Positions 37,483 through 47,700 of a stretch of 64,000 nt of DNA are shown here, in pieces. The DNA lies in the NCBI GenBank assembly GCA_009885955.1, contig VFJS01000054.1, forward strand, positions 1 to 64,000. Direction: 5' to 3'. Position 1 is the first letter of the stretch. Every line of letters begins with the position of its first letter. Both the position numbers and the translations under genes were made by a program. Below the pieces are notes generated by a model. That model made no database searches. It saw only the letters and a program-made list of their open reading frames with translations, and was not told where the DNA came from. The stretch comes from Spirochaetia bacterium. GTDB taxonomy: Bacteria > Spirochaetota > UBA4802 > UBA5550.

Positions 37483-40400
37483 TTATTTCTCAACCTCGAA
37501 TCTTAGTAATCCAGGCGCTGTCCCTCCCCATCCTAAATTATACCACCCATTTGCAGGATTATGATCTTTACTAGACCCGGAGGAGGATGATTCATGACAA
37601 ACTATGCGGCATGTACCTTGTGCCCCTCCTAGTGCCCTGGAATAGGTTCTGTTGCCGCCTGATGGATCTGTATGGACAATGCTGAAACTCACATTCTTTG
37701 CATGATTCACATGCCTCCTCAGCGAATACCTGATTACATTGGCCGACGTATTCGTTGTCCCTGACGTGGAATTGGCATGGCAGTGCATGCATGTTGTCTG
37801 ATGCTTAAAAGAGTTACTAGGGTTGTAATGATCTTTACCACCAGTGTCATTATGCCGCGGCCATGGATCACCTGCCCCGTTATTATGGCATGACATGCAG
37901 GTGATCACAGATTTGCCGGCGCCGCCCCATCTCGGATTGGCATAACCGGAATCATTCGTGAGCGTCGAAGTTGCCCAGCCGTCGCTGTGGCAGTAGATAT
38001 TTCCGCATGTCACATCCTGAAGGCCGGTTGCTGCCGTAACTGTAGCGTTAGCCATTGTGAACTGGGTATAAAAACTGAGCCCGGTCCTGCTGCCGTCGGC
38101 ATGGGTTGTATAGCCTGGAACCCTGGTGCCGCTTTCATAGGCGTTATCCATACCGTCTCCAATTGATAAAACCGCATCATACACCCCTTTGTGGCAGAAG
38201 CCGCATGGATAGGCATAACCGGTGGACGAGGCCGTTCCCGCGTGCCTTACATGGCTCTCATTGGAACTCCAGGTGCTCGTTGAATTTGGTATACCCATGC
38301 CGGCATTTAAACCGCTCGTTGTGCCATGGCACGTTCCGCATGCAGCTGTCCCGCCCCATACCGCGGTATTCGCGGCATTCCCTTCCAGCCATTTCGTGGC
38401 ACCCAGACCGAATGCCCCGTGGCAGTAGGTATATGAACAGGTATGGGACGCGCCGTCATAGCTTGAGCTTGTTGCCGAGGTGTACTGGGATGCCAGGCCG
38501 CTGAAAACTACGTCACGGGTGAAATCGGCATGGCCTGTTGTGGAGGCATTTCCCGTGAGGATTATTGCTGACCCCTCTTTCCCGCTTGCAATGCCGCTAT
38601 GGCACAGGACACAGTCATAGTTGTACCCGCTGCTTGCATTGGTATTTGTATGTTTGTCATGGCTTCCCCAAACGGCCTTAAGAGGCGCCAGGTAATGGCA
38701 CGGCTCGGTTCCGCATGTCAGAGCCCCGCCGCCCCATACAGGTACCGTGGACGAGGCCTGTTTCCCGCCGGTGAAATTACCGTGACAGTAGGTATTCGTG
38801 CATGTATGATCGCCGTTGAATTCGCCGCCGATATTCAGGGTGTCATAAGGGCCCGCCATTCCCTGCTGAAAGCTTATTGAAAGGATTCCATCGGCATGGC
38901 CGCTGGAAAAATTTGCCGTATCGCCGCTGTAGGTGTCGTCATGGCATCTTCTGCAGGGATAGCTGTAATTGACAGCGCTGCTTCCGATATGCTTAGTGTG
39001 GCTTCCTGTACTCAGAGTAGCCGTGGTTGCGCTGTGGCAATTGACTCCGCATGTCAGCAGGCCTCCGGTCCAGACCGGGTTGTCATTCTTAGCCGAGGCA
39101 GAACCGCTGAAACTCCCCCAGTCGTTCCCCCCGCCGATATTTGTCGTGTTCCCGTGGCAATAGAGATCAGAGCAGTTCTGCGTGGATGTGGCATAGGAGC
39201 CGTTGGGGTTGGTACTGTCAAAGGATACCGCGACATTGGCACCGGCTATGGTTCCGTTCACATGTCCGGAAAAAACTCCATGACATTTTCCGCATCCATA
39301 AGAATAATTTCCCGCGGTCCCTGCCGTATGCTTTGTATGCGCTCCTGAAGTACCCAGCGTAGCAGTATGGCAGGTTCCGCATGCGGCAGTTGATGATATC
39401 AGCCAGTTCGGCGTTGAGGTGGCGTTATTTCCAACCAGGGTGCCGGGTTTGGAAAAATTACCGTGGCACCATGAATTGGTGCAGGTCGTAGATCCCGGAT
39501 TCCATGTCGTATGCAGGGTTACAAGCGTTTCAGGACTTATTTTTGATGCGAGATCAGCATTATCCGCCTTGAAATTCACATCAGCATTCACACCGGAATT
39601 ATTAATGGAAAAATCCGCATGATTGGCAGTCCCATAAGACCCCTGCAGGCTTGTTGATAACCAGCCGGTGCCGGCGCCATCAGTTCCATAATAGTGGCAG
39701 GCATCACAGCTCTCTATGGAACTGGAATTATTGAAATAATTACTTGTATTTGCCGTATGTTTTCCATGGGTATTTGATGAGTAATTGTTCGATGCGCTTC
39801 CGTGGCATGAGCCGCAGGCTGCGCTGGATCCATCGAGCCATGCGGGGGCGGAACCGTTCCCGGGATTCGTATTCGCGGCCCCGTTGTAGGTCACCCGGGG
39901 GAAATTTCCGTGGCAGTAGACATTGCTGCAGGTCTTGCTCGATGAATTGAATGACGGGTTTCCGGCAGTGCCGGATGGATGGGAATATCCAAAATCGACA
40001 TCCTTGACAAAATTTAAATGCTTCGCGCTATTGATCGATGATTTCGTGTAACCGCTGTGGCAGTATGCGCACTGGTCTGTGTATTGAGCCAGGTGTTTTG
40101 TATGTTTCACCGAGGTTGGGGCTGTTGCCCCGGCCGGGTGGCAGGAACCGCATACAACCGTATCGCTCCATGAAACCGCAGCCGCACTGCCGCCGGTAAA
40201 ATTTCCGTGGCAGTAGGTATTGGAACATACAACCGCATTGAACTGCCCTGTTGAGGCATTTACATTCCCCCCGGTTGCGGAACCGAGGGAACCCGCCTGG
40301 GCATAGGTAAAGGAAATATCAATCTGGCCGTTATTATGGGTGGCTGAAGATATAGCTGCATGGCAGACGGAACAGGTCTCCGGCTCGGTAAAATTTATTC

Positions 40401-41262
40401 CCGTGGTACTATTGATCTGGCTGATGAGCATGGATACATGTGTCCCATGCTTCGCGTCAGGGTTGGATGAACCTGCGGGATTCCCGCTCGGGTTTCCTCC
40501 ATGGCACGATCCGCATGCCGCTGAACCGGGCACACCCCATGAAGGAGAACTGTTGTTTCCTCCGGTAAAATTCCCGTGGCAGATAGTTCCCGCACACTGG
40601 TGTGTTGCCGGATTATACGTACTGCCGGGATTCTGCGTACTGTTGAATGTTACCATGCCCGGCACGGTTGACGCGCTGTCGAGGGTCCCGTTGTCATGGG
40701 TGGCTTTGTCCTTGTAATCGGCATGGCAGTCCACGCAGGTCAGCGCGGTTCCGGACATATGCCCGTTGTGGCTTCCGCTTGCCATGGGGTCAGGGGCTGC
40801 TCCGGGAAATACATTTCCGCTCTGGTGGCACACGGCAGTGCAGGTGTTGGCGGCATTGGGATCCCATGCCACAGTGCCATGGCATGACAGTGAACTGCAT
40901 GTACCGGCGCTCATGTCAAAAGACCCGCCGGGATTTACACCGGGATCAAAATTGACGATGAGGGAGTTGTTCGTACTGCTATCCTGTTTTCCATTTTTAT
41001 GATAGCTGTTTCTATTGTAGTCAAAATGGCACAGGGAACAGGGTTCCGGGTATACTGCAATAAGAGTCCTCACGTGAATCTGATGGAGCCTGTTGTTTAC
41101 CGGATAGTAGGACTTCAGCATGGTGCTGGAATGGCAGTCAGAAGCGCCGCATCCCGATGATGTGGCATTGCCTGCATCACTCCTGAGTTTACTGCATCCT
41201 GATAGTGCGACAATAATCAATGCTGAAATCACTATTGCCAATGCCGATGATTTTATTTTCAT
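37483..41262 (-). CDS. Multiheme c-type cytochrome lipoprotein, about 30 heme motifs
   Basis: A 1259-residue exported lipoprotein (lipobox LSGC near residue 23). By eye I count 30 heme-attachment motifs: 16 CxxCH, 11 CxxxxCH and 3 CxxxCH, mostly in triads of about 100-120 residues. This is the CxxxxCH/CxxCH repeat family known from Geobacter cytochromes. Linkers are rich in Ser, Thr, Gly and Asn. It should carry electrons over long distances in the periplasm or on the surface. Its last 250 residues match the end of the larger cytochrome. The ATG at 41262 gives a clean lipoprotein signal; the frame opens at a TTG at 41295. The length of the family varies widely. Confidence 0.88.
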   Translation of the reverse strand: MKIKSSALAIVISALIIVALSGCSKLRSDAGNATSSGCGASDCHSSTMLKSYYPVNNRLHQIHVRTLIAVYPEPCSLCHFDYNRNSYHKNGKQDSSTNNSLIVNFDPGVNPGGSFDMSAGTCSSLSCHGTVAWDPNAANTCTAVCHQSGNVFPGAAPDPMASGSHNGHMSGTALTCVDCHADYKDKATHDNGTLDSASTVPGMVTFNSTQNPGSTYNPATHQCAGTICHGNFTGGNNSSPSWGVPGSAACGSCHGGNPSGNPAGSSNPDAKHGTHVSMLISQINSTTGINFTEPETCSVCHAAISSATHNNGQIDISFTYAQAGSLGSATGGNVNASTGQFNAVVCSNTYCHGNFTGGSAAAVSWSDTVVCGSCHPAGATAPTSVKHTKHLAQYTDQCAYCHSGYTKSSINSAKHLNFVKDVDFGYSHPSGTAGNPSFNSSSKTCSNVYCHGNFPRVTYNGAANTNPGNGSAPAWLDGSSAACGSCHGSASNNYSSNTHGKHTANTSNYFNNSSSIESCDACHYYGTDGAGTGWLSTSLQGSYGTANHADFSINNSGVNADVNFKADNADLASKISPETLVTLHTTWNPGSTTCTNSWCHGNFSKPGTLVGNNATSTPNWLISSTAACGTCHTATLGTSGAHTKHTAGTAGNYSYGCGKCHGVFSGHVNGTIAGANVAVSFDSTNPNGSYATSTQNCSDLYCHGNTTNIGGGNDWGSFSGSASAKNDNPVWTGGLLTCGVNCHSATTATLSTGSHTKHIGSSAVNYSYPCRRCHDDTYSGDTANFSSGHADGILSISFQQGMAGPYDTLNIGGEFNGDHTCTNTYCHGNFTGGKQASSTVPVWGGGALTCGTEPCHYLAPLKAVWGSHDKHTNTNASSGYNYDCVLCHSGIASGKEGSAIILTGNASTTGHADFTRDVVFSGLASQYTSATSSSYDGASHTCSYTYCHGAFGLGATKWLEGNAANTAVWGGTAACGTCHGTTSGLNAGMGIPNSTSTWSSNESHVRHAGTASSTGYAYPCGFCHKGVYDAVLSIGDGMDNAYESGTRVPGYTTHADGSRTGLSFYTQFTMANATVTAATGLQDVTCGNIYCHSDGWATSTLTNDSGYANPRWGGAGKSVITCMSCHNNGAGDPWPRHNDTGGKDHYNPSNSFKHQTTCMHCHANSTSGTTNTSANVIRYSLRRHVNHAKNVSFSIVHTDPSGGNRTYSRALGGAQGTCRIVCHESSSSGSSKDHNPANGWYNLGWGGTAPGLLRFEVEK

Positions 41263-41634
41263 ATTCCTGTCTGTTAAAAATAAACTGTATTTCAAAAATA
41301 AACTATCCCTGCATCAGTACAAAAGTGCAATTTTTATAAAAAAATTTGGCTGATTTTAAATAATTTTCAGCTCAATTATTATTATCAAAAAATTAAATTT
41401 ATTTATAAAATTTTGTATAAAGATATTTATAATTCATATTAACCAAATTACAAAATCAACACTGAATCGTCAATAAGTACTAATTCGTAGTTTTTGGATA
41501 CTTTTGCTAAATGCTGTGAAAAGACGAAAAATAACAATCTGCAATTATCTTTAATCATTATACATTTTTAGATATAATCTGGATTAAAAAACAGAGGAAC
41601 TCTATTAAAGTTCAGGGATGAATATTGATTAAAT

Positions 41635-41662
41635 CCCGGCGGCGCGTTGCCGCGCCGCCGGG
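41635..41662. other. GC-rich perfect hairpin
   Basis: A 12-base perfect stem (CCCGGCGGCGCG/CGCGCCGCCGGG) with loop TTGC, in an otherwise AT-rich 459-base gap (41263-41721). It lies 60 bases beyond the stop of the giant cytochrome gene, so it may end that transcript, but no T-run follows. Short GATTAAA copies flank it on both sides, as in an inserted repeat. Nothing else is seen in the gap. Confidence 0.55.
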
Positions 41663-41721
41663 GTGGATTAAACCATTTAAAATTCGGCAGTCCTCTCTCA
41701 TACGGGATAAACTCTGCTATT

Positions 41722-44700
41722 CTAAGGCGCCTCCGCTTCATAAACGCGGCTTCCGGGAATTGTCCCTGTATACCATGGCCCAAGAGAACTGTGGCCCTTC
41801 CCATGGCAGGTTACCGAACAAGTCCTGGTTGCAGTATAAGTTCTCGTTCCCGATGTTTGCGATCCAAAGCTCACATTCTTCATCCTGTTCACATGCCTTG
41901 TACTCGATGCCGTACCTGCGCTAAAGTTAAATCTTATTTTTTCTACAGTCAGACTCGGTGTATCTGAAGCTGCCCCGCTGAATACCGTGGTATTGGCATG
42001 GCAATGGATGCATGTATACCCATGTTCCGTTATGCTTTGATGGTTATGCCCAGTTGTATTATGCAGAGGTTTTGGGTTTGTCGTCGGATTCCCTCCGTTA
42101 TTGTGACAGGAAACACAGGTCATCTGTGATTTCTGCGTACCTCCCCACCGCGGAGTCGTTATTCCAGGATCGGTAGAGGTTGTGGAATTTCCATTATCAT
42201 AGGTGAGGGTTGATGTGGAATACCCGTCACTGTGACAGTAGATATTGGAACAGGTAACGTCCTGGAGAGCGGTCGATGATGCCTTCACAGAGGTTGCGGT
42301 ACTTCCCGTAAAATTTGTATAAAAGCTCAACGCCGTCCTGTTGCCATCGGCATGGTTTGTGTAAACCGGGATTTTTGTGCCGGTTTCATAAGCGCCGCCA
42401 GCGCCGTTTCCGGTAGACAGTGTTCCCTGATAAACTCCCTGGTGGCAGAAACCGCAGGGGTAGTTGTACCCGTTCTGGGATATATATCCAGCATGCTCTG
42501 CATGGCTCTCATTGGTGCTCCAGGTCGACGTGGCAGTGGGAATCCCCAGCGCAGCGTTGGACCCTGCCCCGTGGCATGACCCGCAGGGTGCGGAAGCATC
42601 GCTCCACTTTATTGTATTCGCCGCATTGCCTTCTTTCCACCTCTGAGGACTTGATGTTGATGTTGCCCAGAAATCGCCATGGCAGTAGGTATAGGCGCAT
42701 GTCATGGTGCTCGTGGCATAGGTAGCAATGTTTGTGGTAGTAGTTGCACTGCCGGGCCCCTGGTCGGCAATGATCTTGTTCGCCGGATCATTCCCGAAAA
42801 ATACGTTTTTCGTGAAGTTGGCATGATAGAATATGCCTGTGCTCGTAGCACTATTGTCTATCTGGAACGGCCCGCCTTCTTTTGTCAGGTGATTGGTTAC
42901 CCTGTCGTGGCAGTTGGCGCACCGGTAGTTATAGAGCCCGGGAAGAGTATGTTCGTCATGGGCGTAGGTTGACGGCGCTATGTCGTGGCACGACCCGCAT
43001 GTTGCAGCCCCGTTCCATACCGGGGATGCCAGGAGCCCGCCGGTAAAATTCCCATGGCAGTAGGTATTGGCGCACTGGTTCGTCGTATCGTTATACGCGC
43101 TGGCCGACGGGTTCGTAGTAACGTCTATCTTCACCTGGAGCAGGCCGTCGGCATGGAGCGCGGTTAATACGGCCGAAGTGGTTGACGCCGTTTCCGACAC
43201 GACATTCTCATGGCACTTGTGACAGGAATAGTTGTATTTTACCGTGGACGGCGTATTCCCCACATGCCTGTCATGGGATCCCGAAACAAGAGTTCCCGCA
43301 GAGATCTTATGGCAGGCGTTGCATGCCACGGACCCGGGGCCTCCCCCTGCCGCAACTGTCCAGACCGGATCATTATTGGAGGCCGTTGTCGAGGCAAAGT
43401 TAAATTTCGCATTATCCAGCCAGTCCGTGCCGGCATTTCTGCTGTTCCCGTGGCAGTAGAGATTGTAGCACTTCTTCGCTGCCGGGCTGTTATATGAACC
43501 GTTGGGGTTCATTGAATCGAACCCGACTCCCGATGGGCCTCCGAATGTCCCGTCGGAATGGCCGAAGGATGTATGGCACCTGGTGCAGTCATAGTTATAT
43601 GTGGCATTCAGATGTTTCGGATGGCTGTCGGTATTGGGAGTCCCGTAACTGTGGCAGTCGAGGCAAGCCCCGCCCGTCCTTGCATCCCAATCGGCTATGT
43701 TAGCTGTCACCGGCACAATATAGGTGTTTCCGGTAAAGTCTCCGTGGCAATAGGTGTACTGGCATGTCTTATTTGCCTGGCTGTACGCTGCGCTGAAAGC
43801 CCCGGGCTTGTCACCTATGGATGCCGGATCAAATGCAACATTCTTAACACCATTCGAATGCGTAGATGTGGAGAATCCCGCGCTCGACGCAAATCCAGTT
43901 CCTGAACCGAAATGGCACATGGCGCAGCCGTACCTGTTTCCGTTCGTATGTTTGTCATGGCTTCCATAAACTACTGTTGCCGTGGGATTATTGTGGCACG
44001 ACCCGCAGGGGGCAGAACCTGCCCATGAAGGATTGGCTCCGTTGCCGCCGGTAAAATCACCATGGCAGTAGGTGCTGTTGCATGTCGGCGATGTGAATGT
44101 GGCGATTCCATCTACCCCCGCTACACTGGCTGCTGAACTGAGGGTGACGTTTTTTACTCCATTGGCATGGGTTGTATCCGTATACCCGTTTCCGGTATGG
44201 CAGCTTGTGCAGGCATACCCGTATCCTGCCGGATTCGTCAAAGTATGTTTGCCGTGGGCCCCCTGGGTATAGGTGCTGCTATGGCACTGGTTTGTGGAGC
44301 AGTTTGTAGTCCCGCCCCAGGATATTGAAACATTGTTTCCGCCTGTAAAGTTTCCATGGCAGTAGAGGTTTGAACACTGGTCAACACCGCTTGTATATCC
44401 TCCCGATGGGTTCAGGGTATCAAAGTTCATTTCAGCAACTCCGTTAACGGGCTTGTTGCCTACCTTATGGTGGTCGGTGTCTGCAACGCCGTCGCTGTGG
44501 CACCTGTCGCAGGTATAGGAATAAGGGGCTGACAGGTGTTTGGCATGGGATCTCTCATTCAGTGTGGATGTCTTGTGGCATGTACCGCAGGCGCCGGTAG
44601 AAGATGTCCCCCATTCAGGGGTGATATCGGTACCCTGGGTTGTGGCAGTAAGCGCTGAGCCGTGGCAGGTTACACTGGAGCACTGACCTGTTCCCGTTCC

Positions 44701-47700
44701 AGGGCTGTAGGTCCCTCCTCCGGACATGCTTACATTTTTTGTGCCGTCAACATGGCTGGAGAATCCCGGGCCCGCGTTGTTATGACAGGTGGAACAGGCG
44801 GTATATCCTATGAAAGTGACATGTTTCTGATGAGAACTGTCTGCAGGCAAACCGGTACCGTCGCCATGGCAGATATTGCATGTGGCTGCCGATGTGGTGC
44901 GCCAGTCAATGGACGCTGAGCCGGCACCGTGACAGCTTATGGATGAACAGGTTCCCGGCTCGCTGAAGGCGGCGCTTACGTTGCCCCATGTCGGTCCCTG
45001 GGATCCGTTGGTATCAAAGGCCAATATGGACGCCGCATCGCCAGTTCCATCGGCATGTTTTGAATCTGTCCTGTATCCTTCATGGCATACCTCGCACCCG
45101 ATGTTCCTTGTAGTCGCGTGAGTCGTATGCTTCCCTGCCGCGCCAGTGGCTCCCGGAGTAAGGCTGCCGGAATGGCAATTTGTACAGGCAAGGGCCCCTG
45201 CTACTGTCCAGTTCGGGGTCCCTGCCCCGTGGCACGACGAAACACTGCAGGTGGGACTTGTATACGTACCCGCAGTCATGGAAATATTGGCCGTTCCGTT
45301 AATATGCGCGGCGAATCCCGGTCCTGCGTTATTGTGGCAGGTGGAGCAGGCATAACTCTTATTCCCCGCTCCGCCGGCAGAGTGCTTCGTATGGGCACCG
45401 GTGGACGGAAGGCCGCTCGCGTCGCCATGGCAGATATTACAGTTTGTGGCCGCTGCAAACCAGTCCGTGCTTCCCGAACCGGCGCCGTGGCAGCTGATGG
45501 ATGAGCATGCTCCCGGTTCAGTATAGGTAGTGGTTACACTTCCCCATGCCGTAGCAAGAGATCCATCTGCATCAAAGGCCAGGACGGATACATTTTCATT
45601 GATATTATTGACATGCCTCGCATCTGCCCTGTATCCCTCATGGCATACTTCGCAGCCGATATTCCTTGAGGCCACATGGGCCGTGTGCTTCCCGGCTCCA
45701 GCTGTCGCGCCAGGCGTAAGTGCTCCCGTATGGCAGGTTGTACAGGCAAGGGCCCCGGCTACTGTCCAGTTGGGAGTCCCTGCCCCGTGGCAGTTCACGC
45801 TTGCGCACGTCGGGCTCGTATAGGTCCCGCCGTAGGTGGCAGACATGGTGACATTCTTTGTCCCATCAATGTGATTGGCATTGCCCGGGCCGGCATTGGT
45901 ATGGCATGCCGTACAGGCATAACTCTTGTTTCCCGCTCCGCCGGCAGAGTGCTTCGTATGTGCTCCGGTAATTGGAAGACCGCTTGCATCCCCGTGGCAG
46001 ATACTGCAGGCCGCTGTTCCAGCGTACCAGTCCGCCGTGGCTGAACCGGTTCCGTGGCAGCTTATGGACGCGCAAGTCCCGGCAGCGTCGCTGTACGTCG
46101 CTGCTACCGTGCCCCCCACCGCGTAGCTCCCTGCCCATACAATATCTGTCTGGGCTATTTCACTTTTATTTAATGTCCCGTTTACATGCTGTGTTTTGGA
46201 TATCGTATACCCGGTATGACATGTAAGGCATGTCACCCCTGAAGCCGCAGTATGTTTCACATGCTTCCCTGCCGTACCAGTGCCGCCGATTGTTCCGTTG
46301 GGGTCTATGGCGCTCCCGGATTTATGGCAGTCAAGGCATCCCAGCGCCGCTACCGATGTCCACACCGGCGCTCCGCCGCTGGTTCCACCGTGGCAGCTCA
46401 CTGTGTTACAGGTCTTGCTGGCCGATGTATATGTTCCGCCGTAACTTGCAGCCATTGCCACATCAGCAGTATTGTTTAAATGCACATTCCCTGTATGGCA
46501 GGCGCTGCAGTTCCCCGGATATTTTGTCAGATGCTTCGTGTGCGCGTTTGTCCCGGGATTACCGGTACTGTCTATCCCATGGCAGGTATTGCAGGCCGTT
46601 GTTGCCGCGTACCAGTTCGCTGTCGCCGAGGTTGCTCCGTGGCAGCTTATGGACGCGCAGGTCCCCGCAGCGTCACTGAAGGCCGCTGCTACCGTGCCCC
46701 CTACCGCGTAGTTCCCTGCCCACACAATGTCTGTCTGGGCTATATCTGTTTTATTCAATGTACCGTTTACGTGCTGTGTCCTTGATGTAGTGTACCCCGT
46801 ATGGCACGTGAGGCATGTCACCCCTGAAGCCGCAGTATGTTTCACATGCTTCCCTGCCGTACCAGTGCCCCCGATTGTCCCGTTGGGGTCTATGGCGCTA
46901 CCGGACTTATGACAGTCTGCGCATACAAGCGACACCGCCGATGTCCATACCGGCGCTCCGCCGCCGGCCCCCCCGTGGCAGCTCACCGTGCCGCAGGTTT
47001 TTGTCGCCGATGCATAGGTACCGCCGTAGGTTGTGAGGTTTACATCCACCGTCTTATTTATATGGGCATTCCCCAGATGGCAGGCATTGCAATTCGCCGG
47101 ATACTTGGCCAGATGTTTCGAATGGGCATAGGTTACCGGAGGATTCCCGTGGCATGAGCCGCAGGTAACCGAACCCGGCACGCCCCATGTGGGGCTCGCC
47201 GATGCGCCCATTGTTGATCCATGGCAGTAATTGGAATTGCAGGTTGTGCCGTTGTATGTGCCTCCATGACTCGTTCCCCCTTCAAAGCTGATCATGGTTG
47301 GAGTTGTGGCCCATGTATTATCGATCCCGTTTGCATGGCTCGATGTCCCTTTGTATCCAGAATGGCACTCGGTGCAGTTATATCCCATGGTGGTAATATG
47401 GGTGCCGTGACTTCCATTATCAGGATTTATGAGCGAATTTGCGTTATGGCAGTCGGCGCAGGCAAGAGTTTTTGTAGTCCTCCAGTTTACCGGATTGGTC
47501 CCTGCCACATTGTTGGCTCCGTGACAGGCAACATTGGAGCATTTCCCCGCCCCTGTTGTGCCGAAAGGATCTATATTCTTGCCGGGATCGGTTTCAGTGA
47601 CTGCAACGCCATTATAGGTTCCGTTGAACTTCACGAAAGGAGTCTGATTTGTACCGTCCATGTGTGTCGGTTCCTGCTTATAATCATTGTGGCAGAGATT

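Noticed and set aside
41568-41804. 78-codon minus-strand open frame
   Set aside because: Spans the GC hairpin and overlaps the cytochrome gene's 3' end in another frame. The product looks like translated repeat sequence.
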